A stretch of DNA of 14,547 nucleotides from Candidatus Stramentimicrobium fermentans (GCA_012520575.1 JAAYOB010000008.1:1-14547), one strand, 5' to 3'. Counted from the first letter of the stretch, positions 7,239-14,479 are shown. Notes: generated by a model from the letters alone, not told the origin. Translations and numbers: made by a program.

Positions 7239-8228
7239 TTAGCTATCCAAAAATACTGTCATAATTTCCTCTAAAGATATATCTCCGAAATAATAGGATA
7301 GGTCAAATTTAGACAGAGCTTCCCTAATATCGTTTTCCCGATAAGGTTTGCCTTGCAAAGCCTTTTCGATTTCAATTACATCGCGTAATGCTAAAAAATC
7401 CCCATAGATCTGACAATTCTTTATCTTACCCTTTTCTATATCGAGGAAAAATTCTACTTTGCCTGCCGGGAATCTTCGTGAATCTTTAATAGTGTAGGGT
7501 GGGGAAAAACCAAAATTCCAATCCCAGGTACTGTACTTTTCCTCTACTAATTTATTGACCATCTCTTTATCATGGGCACTGAGAAAGTGCTGCTTTACTT
7601 CATTTCCTTGAAACAATTCTTTTAAGACCGCATCCCGAAATCCAGTAATATCCATTTCTTTTTTTAAGTAGGGCTTAATATTTGTGACCCGGCTTCGTAC
7701 GGATTTTATTCCCTTGGATTGAATCTTATCAAAACCAACTTGTAACGAATTTACCATATCTTCTAAATTAACATCAAAGAGCAGAGTACCATGGTGCAGC
7801 AGTTTATTTTGAAAAAGGCGTTGGGCATTACCGGATATTTTTTTATCTTCTATAGTTATATCATTACGACCGGTAAGCTCAGCGGGAGCGCCCAATTTAT
7901 TCAAGGCAGCCGCTACCGGTTGGGCAAATTTTTTAATATCTGTGTTTTCCGGTTTTTCCAGACTTACTAAAAAAGTAAAATTTAAGTTTCCCGGGTCCTG
8001 ATAAACTGCACCACCCCCGGAAAGCCTGCGTACCACTTTTATCTGCTTTTCATTGACAAAAGGCATATTAATCTCTTCAATGGTGTTCTGATTATTTCCC
8101 ACCACAATAGTGGGTGTATTGCGCCAGAGAAATACTATGTCCTCTTTAATATCAAAATTTCTTAAGATATATTCCTCAAGTGCTAAATTATAATAGGGAT
8201 TTAAAGAACCGCTCTCTATATATATCAT
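7239..8228 (-). CDS. lplA: Lipoate-protein ligase A
   Basis: A 329-residue ligase that activates free lipoate with ATP and attaches it to lysines of lipoyl domains (2-oxoacid dehydrogenase E2, GcvH). Motifs are RRLSGGGAVYQDPGNLN (67-83), GRNDI (120-124), KISGNAQ (130-136) and HHGTLLF (145-151). The C-terminal part (about 250-329) matches the accessory domain of complete LplA enzymes, so both half-reactions should be possible. ATG 8228 is followed directly by the typical MIYIESGS start. The ribosome site is weak (AGAAG). It is the only lipoate gene in the window, which suggests scavenging. Its stop is about 90 bases upstream of the moeA promoter, and no convincing terminator is seen between them. 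Confidence 0.95.
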   Translation of the reverse strand: MIYIESGSLNPYYNLALEEYILRNFDIKEDIVFLWRNTPTIVVGNNQNTIEEINMPFVNEKQIKVVRRLSGGGAVYQDPGNLNFTFLVSLEKPENTDIKKFAQPVAAALNKLGAPAELTGRNDITIEDKKISGNAQRLFQNKLLHHGTLLFDVNLEDMVNSLQVGFDKIQSKGIKSVRSRVTNIKPYLKKEMDITGFRDAVLKELFQGNEVKQHFLSAHDKEMVNKLVEEKYSTWDWNFGFSPPYTIKDSRRFPAGKVEFFLDIEKGKIKNCQIYGDFLALRDVIEIEKALQGKPYRENDIREALSKFDLSYYFGDISLEEIMTVFLDS

Positions 8229-8310
8229 ATACGGCTTCTAACTTTAATGAAAATTAATAGTATAGTCAAAGAAAACAAATTAATAAATTTTATTATAAAA
8301 AAACCATTAT

Positions 8311-8401
8311 TAAACTATTTTGGTGATAGTTTATTTTAAAATACTAATTCATTATGTCCAATATGGCAAGTCCTGCCGGCAAAAGACTATCTACTATCAC
8401 C
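8311..8401. repeat. Overlapping inverted repeats between lplA and the EamA gene
   Basis: GGTGATAGT (8322-8330) and ACTATCACC (8393-8401) form a perfect 9-bp pair enclosing 62 bases. Inside, GGCA-AGTCC-TGCC forms a small hairpin. A second pair, TAAACTA (8311-8317) with TAGTTTA (8327-8333), shares bases 8327-8330 with the first, so the two structures exclude each other. On the minus strand the second hairpin is followed within 7 bases by seven U, in the leader of lplA. I do not recognise a known riboswitch. An operator or a small mobile repeat are alternatives. Confidence 0.45.
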
Positions 8402-8428
8402 GAGCAAAGAGCATTCCATCTGCGAATA

Positions 8429-8457
8429 TTTCCATTCAGGTATCTTTCCTTTATAAT
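8429..8457 (+). promoter_or_regulatory. Candidate promoter of the EamA transporter
   Basis: TTTCCA (8429-8434), a 17-base spacer and TATAAT (8452-8457). The -10 box is perfect and the -35 box weak. The transcript would start near 8464, downstream of the inverted repeats, giving a leader of about 40 bases. Confidence 0.45.
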
Positions 8458-8503
8458 AACAACTATATAACGGAACTAAATTTTACTTGATGAGGAGCGG
8501 ATT

Positions 8504-9421
8504 TTGGTTAAAAAAACACAGGGTTATCTTTTGATTGCTGCTGCCGGCACCCTTTGGGGTACGGTTGGTCTTTTTGTGACCAAACTATTGGAAGCTCAAC
8601 TTTCTATACACAACATAGTTTTTTATAGAATGTTTTTTGCTTTTTTTGCTCTCTTCTTTTTTCTTTTCTTTACCAACAGAGGTAGTTTAAAAATTGACCG
8701 TTCCATCTTAAAGTATGTTATAGCTATAGGTTTAATAAGTCTCTGCTTATATAATTTTTGTTATTTCACTGCAATCCAGATGACCTCTGTTGCAACTGCA
8801 GTCACTCTGCTCTACACTGCTCCTCTCTTTATTGCCCTATTGGCCCGAGTTTTTTTTCATGAATTATTTACGAAAAATAAGGTACTCGCCTTACTCTTAT
8901 GTGCGGTAGGGTGTTTTCTTACCGTTACCGGTGGTGATTGGAAGAATATGGGCTTCAATTCAGCCAGAACTCTAATGGGTCTTGCCGCGGGAATAACCTA
9001 TGGCTCATTGACTATTTTCAGTAAGCCGATTGCTCACAAGTATCACCCCTATACAATTGTCTTCTATTCTCTCGGTTTTGGGATTCTCTTCTATTTACCC
9101 CTGGCACAGCCCATGGTTATATGGCAGTCAAATATTAGTGCCCTAACCTGGTTTTATCTCTTAGCTCTCAGTATCATTACTACCACTATTGCCCTTATTC
9201 TATATACCCATGGATTGTCTATGGGTGTAGAGGCATCTCAAGCCGGTATTATTAGTACAGTGGAAGTAGTGGTGTCAGTAATAGTATCCCGTTTCTTCTT
9301 TCAAGAACTACTCTGGGGCTGGAAATTAATAGGTATTCTAATGGTGATCGGGTCAGTAGTAATAGTTCAGATTGATACCCTTAGGGGACTAAAGGGAGGA
9401 ATAAACTGCCATAAAAGTTGA
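8504..9421 (+). CDS. EamA/DMT-family transporter
   Basis: A 305-residue inner-membrane protein with about ten hydrophobic helices and two EamA repeats. The first repeat starts GYLLIAAAGTLWGTVGLF and ends near residue 142 (LTVTGGDW); the second starts ARTLMGLAAGITYGSL. The repeats contain the typical TLWGT and LYTAPLF segments. Family members export amino acids, purines or other metabolites; the substrate is unknown. The start is TTG at 8504, supported by GAGGAG at 8492-8497 with 6-7 bases of spacing and by the lack of a nearby ATG. It is transcribed divergently from lplA, and its 3' end faces the cysteine synthase remnant. Confidence 0.93.
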   Translation: MVKKTQGYLLIAAAGTLWGTVGLFVTKLLEAQLSIHNIVFYRMFFAFFALFFFLFFTNRGSLKIDRSILKYVIAIGLISLCLYNFCYFTAIQMTSVATAVTLLYTAPLFIALLARVFFHELFTKNKVLALLLCAVGCFLTVTGGDWKNMGFNSARTLMGLAAGITYGSLTIFSKPIAHKYHPYTIVFYSLGFGILFYLPLAQPMVIWQSNISALTWFYLLALSIITTTIALILYTHGLSMGVEASQAGIISTVEVVVSVIVSRFFFQELLWGWKLIGILMVIGSVVIVQIDTLRGLKGGINCHKS

Positions 9422-9460
9422 CTAAACAGTCATAAAAATAAGTATCCGGGTAATAAAAAT

Positions 9461-9499
9461 CTTGCTGTTCCTATTTTGGATGTATTAGAACAAGTTTTT
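9461..9499 (+). terminator. Weak candidate terminator after the EamA gene
   Basis: CTTG(ctg)TTC pairs with GAACAAG (9488-9494) and is followed by five T. The stem is only 7 bp, has a three-base bulge and a long loop, so this is tentative. Confidence 0.2.
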
Positions 9500-9843
9500 A
9501 CAAAATAGTGTACTAAAATACTTTTCCACCCTATCCTCCAAAGCAGTAAGGGTTTTTTCTTTTAAAAATTGACCCATACCCTGCAGTGCTCCATCACTCC
9601 CGACACCAGTAATAAATATGTCAATCTCGCCTATGGTATCTCCCCACATTTCCGGACCTCATATTTTGTGATGTGCTTCCGGTTTTTGTGGCTAATGAAT
9701 TGGTCAGTGGCAAAATACTTCTCCGGCTGCTCCCGAATTATCTCTCTCATCTTGCTAATGGCACTATAAAGGATTTCCTCAGCCTGCCTAACTATCAATT
9801 TCCCACAAAGCAGGGATACAGATATAATGACTTTATGCCATTC
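9485..9843 (-). pseudogene. Decayed cysteine synthase (CysK-like) remnant
   Basis: Two minus-strand frames together spell parts of a PLP-dependent O-acetylserine sulfhydrylase. From 9843 to about 9660 the frame reads GKLIVRQAEEILYSAISKM then EQPEKYFATDQF, matching the CysK segment before the active-site loop. After a frameshift near 9660 the next frame gives GPEMWGDTIGEIDIFITGVG, SDGALQGMGQFLKE (the usual GTGGTxxG loop altered to GSDGALQG), then EDRVEKYFSTLF and a stop at 9485-9487. The N-terminal half with the PLP lysine, and roughly 100 residues between the FLKE and YFST segments, are missing. It is therefore dead even apart from the frameshift. Open frames on the plus strand here are only shadows of it. 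Confidence 0.85.
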
Positions 9844-9847
9844 GGCA

Positions 9848-10501
9848 CTATTCAGGTAATTTTAAGATAGATTGGGGGTGAATACTCTTATCTTCCCAGT
9901 CAATCTGTTTATTTTCCTTCATCATCTCTAAAGAACGATAGATTTCAGCCAATGAATATTGGCTGGGCATAGCATAGACTAATTCCTGGGCAGTTGCCTG
10001 CCCTTTTTCGGACAATAAATCCTTAAGCAATACAACAATTAATTCACTGACCTCTTTGTATTTACTTTTTTCTTCCGGTGGAAAGGTTTCTGAGTATATC
10101 TTGCTCTTACTAGTATCGGAATATATTTCACACTGTTCCGAAGAGCCTTCATTTAATTTCTGATTCAATTTATGATCAATGCCGGATTGCCTTTCGATAA
10201 TGGATTGTATCTGTTTCCTCACTTCTTTTAGTTCATCAGTTTTGGCATAAGATAAAAATGCTTCTTCTTTTTCCTGAGCTGTGCTGTTTCCTTTTCCTTT
10301 AGAACAGGCGGTTTCGTAAAAATACTGTGCTAAGTATTCTAAATTATCGATATTCTGTTTCACTTCTTTTAATAACAATTCGGTGTTTCTTTGGATTTGT
10401 TGAAACCATAAGTATGAAATAATTCCCAAAATAGATGCTATAACAACCATGACTATCGCTATTAAGGGTGCAATCTGTTGTATTACTAAAAAATTTTCCA
10501 T
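9848..10501 (-). CDS. Membrane-anchored protein of unknown function with C-terminal helical domain
   Basis: 217 residues, family not recognised. One hydrophobic helix lies at about 9-32 (APLIAIVMVVIASILGIISYLW), followed by a charged helical, coiled-coil-like stretch (QRNTELLLKEVKQNIDNLEYL) and a polar Lys/Glu/Ser-rich linker to about 150. The last 65 residues (SELIVVLLKDLLSEKGQATAQELV, then a YSLAEIYRSLEMMKEN helix and an IDWED strand) look like a small winged-helix-like module, but this is only pattern reading. The topology suggests a cytoplasmic C-terminus. It starts 3 bases after the stop of the 88-residue membrane gene, so the two are co-expressed, downstream of the sirtuin. Confidence 0.8.
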   Translation of the reverse strand: MENFLVIQQIAPLIAIVMVVIASILGIISYLWFQQIQRNTELLLKEVKQNIDNLEYLAQYFYETACSKGKGNSTAQEKEEAFLSYAKTDELKEVRKQIQSIIERQSGIDHKLNQKLNEGSSEQCEIYSDTSKSKIYSETFPPEEKSKYKEVSELIVVLLKDLLSEKGQATAQELVYAMPSQYSLAEIYRSLEMMKENKQIDWEDKSIHPQSILKLPE

Positions 10502-10504
10502 TTT

Positions 10505-10771
10505 TTATTCTTTCTCAATTTCCTGCTCTTTAGTAAATTGGTCGGTGGAAAAAGTCTTTTCCCTAAAAACTATTTCTTCATTGAATAAAATTTTTGGTAA
10601 TCTCTCTAAACGTGCGGTGCTCATTTTCAACCCTTTAGCCATTTCCGTAATTATCAAAGAGTATCTGTTATAAAATCGATAGGAGGTCAATAACAACCAG
10701 AAGACAAATAAACAGAATAGCATAGCCAGAAAAGATAGCATTATCACCATTAGACTTAAATAGTCCTCCAT
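10505..10771 (-). CDS. Small single-pass membrane protein, unknown function
   Basis: 88 residues, not recognised. One strong hydrophobic helix at about 7-29 (LMVIMLSFLAMLFCLFVFWLLL) is followed by a basic, amphipathic cytoplasmic tail (RYSLIITEMAKGLKMSTARLERL) and an acidic end (EQEIEKE). GAGG lies 7 bases before the ATG. It sits 23 bases after the sirtuin stop and 3 bases before the next membrane gene. Architecture like that of its neighbour, a single N-terminal helix plus a charged tail, suggests that the two proteins pair in the membrane. Confidence 0.75.
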   Translation of the reverse strand: MEDYLSLMVIMLSFLAMLFCLFVFWLLLTSYRFYNRYSLIITEMAKGLKMSTARLERLPKILFNEEIVFREKTFSTDQFTKEQEIEKE

Positions 10772-10794
10772 CTGCTTACCTCAGTAAACAATTA

Positions 10795-11553
10795 TTATAT
10801 TCCTAAATATTTACAAACTTCTGTCAAAAATGTGCCAATATCTTCTCGCACCACAACAGCAGCTCTATGGTCTAAATGAGTCTCCATATAATTTATAATA
10901 ACCAATTCTCCCTGCCTTGCCAAGCTGTACTCAGGTAACAAATTTGCGGGAGAAACTTGTAATGATGAGCCAATCGCCAGAAACAGATCAGCCTTACTCG
11001 CCTCACCAACTGCTTCATTTAAATTGGAGAGCATTTCCCCAAATAAGACAACATCCGGTTTGAAAACACCTCCACAGTCACAAAAAGGAATTCTCCGGAC
11101 ACTGTTTTCTATTTTTTCTAACAAAAGCTCAGAAGATATTTTTTTACTGCACTTAGCACATAAGGCTTGAGACAAATTACCATGAATCTCCAACACATTT
11201 TGTGAGCCTGCTTTTTGATGTAAATTATCGATATTTTGGGTAATTAATTTTTTTAAATAACCGGCGGATTCTAAGCGAGTCAAGGCATAATGTGCCTGAT
11301 TGGGACTGACTTTACTTAATTCCTCTATTCTAGGAACATAAAAATGATAGAACCGAGCCGGATTTTCTCGGAAAGCCTCAATACTGGTCACCTCAATGGG
11401 ATTTACATTTTCCCATATGCCTTTACCGGGTGTGCGGAAATCCGGGATACCAGAGGCAGTACTTACGCCTGCCCCGGTTAAACATACTGTATACTTAGAA
11501 TTTTTTAATAGAGCACTTACCTTTGTTATTTTTTGTTGCTCATTTGCTGACAT
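10795..11553 (-). CDS. cobB: NAD-dependent protein deacylase, sirtuin (CobB/SIRT5-like)
   Basis: A 252-residue sirtuin that removes acyl groups from protein lysines using NAD, giving O-acyl-ADP-ribose. Visible elements: GAGVSTASGIPDFR (27-40), TQNIDNLH (105-112), catalytic His124 in LEIHGN, zinc ligands Cys132, Cys135, Cys158 and Cys160, and GSSLQVSP (195-202). In the segment NPARFYHFYVPR, Tyr72 and Arg75 align with the YxxR pair of SIRT5 and E. coli CobB that binds succinyl and malonyl lysine, so desuccinylase activity is a fair inference. The ribosome site is unclear: AAAGGAG lies about 35 bases upstream and no usable in-frame start lies nearer to it. It leads into the two small membrane genes. 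Confidence 0.95.
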   Translation of the reverse strand: MSANEQQKITKVSALLKNSKYTVCLTGAGVSTASGIPDFRTPGKGIWENVNPIEVTSIEAFRENPARFYHFYVPRIEELSKVSPNQAHYALTRLESAGYLKKLITQNIDNLHQKAGSQNVLEIHGNLSQALCAKCSKKISSELLLEKIENSVRRIPFCDCGGVFKPDVVLFGEMLSNLNEAVGEASKADLFLAIGSSLQVSPANLLPEYSLARQGELVIINYMETHLDHRAAVVVREDIGTFLTEVCKYLGI

Positions 11554-11688
11554 AATATTATTGAGATACTTTAATCTCTCTATAACTCCTTTATCTTTTT
11601 TAATTTTTTATATTAAGCTGATTCTAAAAATATCGGTTGTTAATTTTTAAATTAGTATCTATCTATATTATTCCTTAAAAATAGTTTT

Positions 11689-12762
11689 TTAGACATTAAA
11701 TCTAAAATTGACAATATCTCCATCTTTCATAAGATATCCTTTCCCTTCTACCTTAAACAGACCTTTTTCTTTGACTTTTTGCATAGAACCCCATTGTTTT
11801 AAATCATTAAAATTGACAATCTCAGCTCTAATAAAACCACGTTCCATATCGCTATGAACCTTTCCTGCTGCCTTAACTGCAACAGTACCTTGTCTAAGAG
11901 TCCAGGCTCTAATTTCATCTTTACCAATAGTAAAAAAGGAAATTAAACCCAAATGACTATAAATAGTTTGAATCAATCTGGTAATTCCACTCTCTTTAAA
12001 GCCAAGGTCTTCTAAGAATACCTGCCTTTCTTCCGGGGGTAACTCATTTATTTCCATCTCCATTTTACCGCAAATAGGTATGCTTACCATTTTGTGGGCC
12101 TCAACAAACCTATTATATTTATCCTGATGGGGAAATTCATTTTTTTGCAGCTGATTTTCATCAAGGTTAACTGCCACCACAATGGGCTTAAGACTGAAAA
12201 AACTAAAACCACTTATCTGTTTAAGTTCTTCTTCATTAAAAAACATACTTATCAAAAGGCTATCACTGCTCAAATGTTCTTTACATTTTTCTAAAGTCCG
12301 TTGTTCATTTTCTTCTAATATAGTTAATTTTCGTTTGGCATGTACCAGCCGGTCAATTCGGTTTTCCACTATTTCTAAATCTCTAAGAATAATCTCATAA
12401 ACCAGGTTTTCTAGTTGAACGACCGGGTCAACATTCCCCGGGATGGATTGGTCTTCAAAAACTCGGATAACCATTAAGATAGCATCAGAATTTCTTATAT
12501 CGGAAAATATTTCCTGTTTCGTTTTTTCAGGAAGGTCAGTGTCAATGCCGGGAATGTCAATTACTTCCATAGTAGCATAGGTAAGTTTTTTGCTCGGCTC
12601 TAAGGAATATAGGTAATCCAGTCTCTGGTCAATTACTTTGACCATACCGATATTTTTAGTCTTTGCCGACAGATAAGCATCAGTTTGCTTCTGCTGACTG
12701 GTAAGAAGATTAAAAATAGTAGTTTTGCCACTCAAAGGTATTCCTAAAATACCAATATTCAT
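11689..12762 (-). CDS. ychF: Divergent YchF/OLA1-family P-loop NTPase
   Basis: 357 residues, close to the usual YchF length. The N-terminal G domain has GIPLSGKTTIFN (P-loop, 7-18), DIPGI (switch II) and VNLDE in the G4 position, where YchF-type ATPases carry NxxE in place of NKxD. A helical, coiled-coil-like region follows (about 130-180). The C-terminal TGS-like domain is well conserved: ISFFTIGKDEIRAWTL, ERGFIRAEIV, and the terminal DGDIVNFRFNV. YchF proteins bind ribosomes and ATP. The P-loop differs from the usual GLPNVGKST, and the Gly-rich segment expected after the DxxG motif is absent, so this may be a second, specialised paralogue. It lies 48 bases after nikR. Confidence 0.88.
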   Translation of the reverse strand: MNIGILGIPLSGKTTIFNLLTSQQKQTDAYLSAKTKNIGMVKVIDQRLDYLYSLEPSKKLTYATMEVIDIPGIDTDLPEKTKQEIFSDIRNSDAILMVIRVFEDQSIPGNVDPVVQLENLVYEIILRDLEIVENRIDRLVHAKRKLTILEENEQRTLEKCKEHLSSDSLLISMFFNEEELKQISGFSFFSLKPIVVAVNLDENQLQKNEFPHQDKYNRFVEAHKMVSIPICGKMEMEINELPPEERQVFLEDLGFKESGITRLIQTIYSHLGLISFFTIGKDEIRAWTLRQGTVAVKAAGKVHSDMERGFIRAEIVNFNDLKQWGSMQKVKEKGLFKVEGKGYLMKDGDIVNFRFNV

Positions 12763-12810
12763 TCAAAACCCCTTTAGATTTATCGAGATAAGTAGAACAG
12801 AGAGAAATAT

Positions 12811-13227
12811 TTAAATAAGCTCTTTCCCGCTGGTAGCCATAGCTAAATGGCCATATTTAATTCCTTTTATAGATTTTAGCTTGTCGGTCAGCCGAATTAA
12901 AGAATGTGCTTCCCCGTGAACAATTATTACTTCTAAACAATTATCGTGGTCTAAATGTATATGCTGTGTAGAGATAATCATATGATGGAAAGAATGCTGC
13001 AAGACAGTCAATTTTTGCACCAACCCTCTTTTGTGATGGTCATAAACGAGCGTTATAGTACCGGCAACTGTTTCATTCTGTACCCATTCTTTTTCTACTA
13101 TATTCTCTCTTATTAAATCCCTGATTGCCTCAGATCGATTTTCATAGTTTTGCTCTTTCAGCCGTTGGTCAAATTTCTGTAATAACGTTTCTTCTAAAGA
13201 GATACTGAAGCGAACTAAATTTGACAT
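12811..13227 (-). CDS. nikR: Nickel-responsive regulator NikR
   Basis: A 138-residue transcription repressor. Residues 1-45 are a ribbon-helix-helix DNA-binding domain (LVRFSISLEETLLQKFD, then NRSEAIRDLIRE). Residues about 53-138 are the ACT-like nickel-sensing domain. The square-planar nickel ligands of E. coli NikR (His76, His87, His89, Cys95) align with His78, His89, His91 and Cys97 here, in STQHIHLDHDNCLEV. It should repress nickel uptake genes when nickel is bound, but no nickel transporter or nickel enzyme gene lies in the window, so its targets are elsewhere or include itself. It probably forms an operon with the downstream YchF gene. Confidence 0.96.
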   Translation of the reverse strand: MSNLVRFSISLEETLLQKFDQRLKEQNYENRSEAIRDLIRENIVEKEWVQNETVAGTITLVYDHHKRGLVQKLTVLQHSFHHMIISTQHIHLDHDNCLEVIIVHGEAHSLIRLTDKLKSIKGIKYGHLAMATSGKELI

Positions 13228-13257
13228 ATTTTTAACAATCCCATAATACTCTTAAAG

Positions 13258-13277
13258 TAATACTATTATAAGTAATA
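13258..13277 (-). promoter_or_regulatory. Candidate nikR promoter with imperfect palindrome
   Basis: On the minus strand TATTACT, TATAAT and AGTATTA follow one another: a -10-like box at 13265-13270 flanked by arms that are inverted repeats with one mismatch. A further AGTATTA copy lies at 13244-13250. Such a position fits autoregulation, but the spacing differs from the known E. coli NikR operator, and AT-rich DNA gives such matches by chance. No good -35 box is seen. Confidence 0.3.
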
Positions 13278-13330
13278 ATAACACAGGAAATATACTATCG
13301 CAAGAATTTGTCTTAAATTTAACAATCTAT

Positions 13331-13431
13331 GGCGGGTTGGCTATTCTAAATCTGTATGTGTTAGCTAGCCAATTTATTAATTGGTGCAAAGCATTAATAA
13401 AATGAAATACTTTTTATTAATGCTTTGTATA
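13331..13431. repeat. Cluster of palindromes in the nikR upstream gap
   Basis: The 311-base gap 13228-13538 has no gene. It holds a perfect 16-bp inverted repeat (CAAAGCATTAATAAAA at 13387-13402 and its complement at 13412-13427, 9-base loop), a 6-bp palindrome CCAATT-TATT-AATTGG (13369-13384) and a 7-bp pair TTGGCTA/TAGCCAA (13337-13343, 13366-13372). None is followed by a T tract that would make it a terminator. A small mobile repeat, a structured RNA or a protein-binding region are all possible. Confidence 0.6.
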
Positions 13432-13538
13432 GTTGAACGGTACATGGCACCTTTTTGCTATCTTCTCAATACATAATTATAAATATAATTAAGTCGAAAA
13501 TCACAAATTCTACTATTATATTAGTTTATTTCAGGATT

Positions 13539-13751
13539 TTACTTGCTCTTTTCCGATTTGATACCATTTGGCGTTGTTATCTTTTTGGCATATCTTAGAG
13601 CTTTTTTCTCACTGGGGAATATACGGTCCCCAATCAATATGGGTGGATAAACGTCTTTTCCTTTGTAAGACTGATAACCGAACCTAACCAGATAGGCGCC
13701 CTGATTTTCCAATACTTCACAGTAATCGTAATAATTTTTTCCGTTACTCAT
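13539..13751 (-). CDS. Short conserved-looking protein of unknown function
   Basis: 70 residues from ATG 13751 (MSNGKNYYDYCEVLENQGAY). An in-frame ATG at 13769 adds six residues, but AGAGG lies 10 bases before 13751, while the purine-rich run before 13769 is too close. The protein is soluble, basic and Tyr/Lys-rich, with VRFGYQSYKGKDVYPPIL, then a KKALRYAKKIT helix. No family is recognised. Its frame starts 43 bases after the C39-fold lipoprotein stop on the same strand, so the two probably share the riboswitch-controlled transcript. Confidence 0.65.
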   Translation of the reverse strand: MSNGKNYYDYCEVLENQGAYLVRFGYQSYKGKDVYPPILIGDRIFPSEKKALRYAKKITTPNGIKSEKSK

Positions 13752-13794
13752 AGAATAAATACCTCTCATTTCCTTCCAACTCGCTATGGTTAGG

Positions 13795-14421
13795 TTAAGC
13801 TGGAGTAATTACAATTGCCATGCAATATTCAGAATTGGCAGTCAGATTCAGATTGTTAAATTGCTCATAAGACACAGTATAATGTTCTCCCAAAGTTGGA
13901 TCATTGGTAAATATTTCTTTTTTCTCAGCGTCATACCCTATTACCACCCGGGCATGTGCCAGGGGGTCAGACTGTTTGTATTTCTGTATAGCTATTAAAG
14001 GTATCTGTTTAGACAAATACTCTTCAATCTGTTCCATAGTTAAAGTGGTAAAAGAGGCTTTAAACCCTAACTCTTTGGCTAGTCTAACCGTCTTATTAAT
14101 ATCTCCCAATCCATCCGGTTTAATAATTGTTTTGGCTAGTTCTGATTGAGTTATCTGAAGTCCAAAGAAATTTAAGGTCATGGCAGTCGAAGCAGGTAAA
14201 CACCAGTTAACTCCGCCATATTTTTGAAAAGGAACGTCTAAATAGACTGAAGCGGATCTCGAATTATTTTCATTTTCAGGTAATATACCGCCAAGTGGAT
14301 TACTGCTTTGATTATCAAAACCAGTTTCCGGTACAATCCCGCTGCAGGATGTTAAGAAAAGCACTGCTAAGATTATTGGAATCAACTTACCGATTTTTAT
14401 TATTTTTGCCCAAACTCTCAT
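13795..14421 (-). CDS. Lipoprotein with C39-like cysteine peptidase domain
   Basis: 208 residues. A basic N-terminus and hydrophobic segment end in a lipobox LTSC with Cys26 as the predicted lipidation site, so the protein is anchored outside the cytoplasmic membrane. A Ser/Asn/Pro-rich linker (27-57) leads to a papain-like C39_2 domain: Gln66, Cys74 in NWCLPAS, His156 in AHARVVIGYD, and Asp174 in TNDP form a complete catalytic set. The substrate is unknown; the domain processes peptides or acts at the cell surface. AAGGAG at 14428-14433 is 6 bases before the ATG. A GEMM-type riboswitch lies directly upstream, which suggests control by a cyclic dinucleotide. Confidence 0.9.
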   Translation of the reverse strand: MRVWAKIIKIGKLIPIILAVLFLTSCSGIVPETGFDNQSSNPLGGILPENENNSRSASVYLDVPFQKYGGVNWCLPASTAMTLNFFGLQITQSELAKTIIKPDGLGDINKTVRLAKELGFKASFTTLTMEQIEEYLSKQIPLIAIQKYKQSDPLAHARVVIGYDAEKKEIFTNDPTLGEHYTVSYEQFNNLNLTANSEYCMAIVITPA

Positions 14422-14479
14422 TTTCTACTCCTTTATAGTTAGTTGAAAGGCAACAAAGTTCGGGCAAAATATAAAAAGG

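Noticed and set aside
9569-9870. Two plus-strand open frames (9569-9769 and 9673-9870)
   Set aside because: They lie antisense to the cysteine synthase remnant, overlap each other, and have no ribosome site or recognisable product.
13387-13427. The 16-bp hairpin as a rho-independent terminator
   Set aside because: The stem is AT-rich and neither strand has a T tract directly after it, so it was kept as an unexplained repeat.
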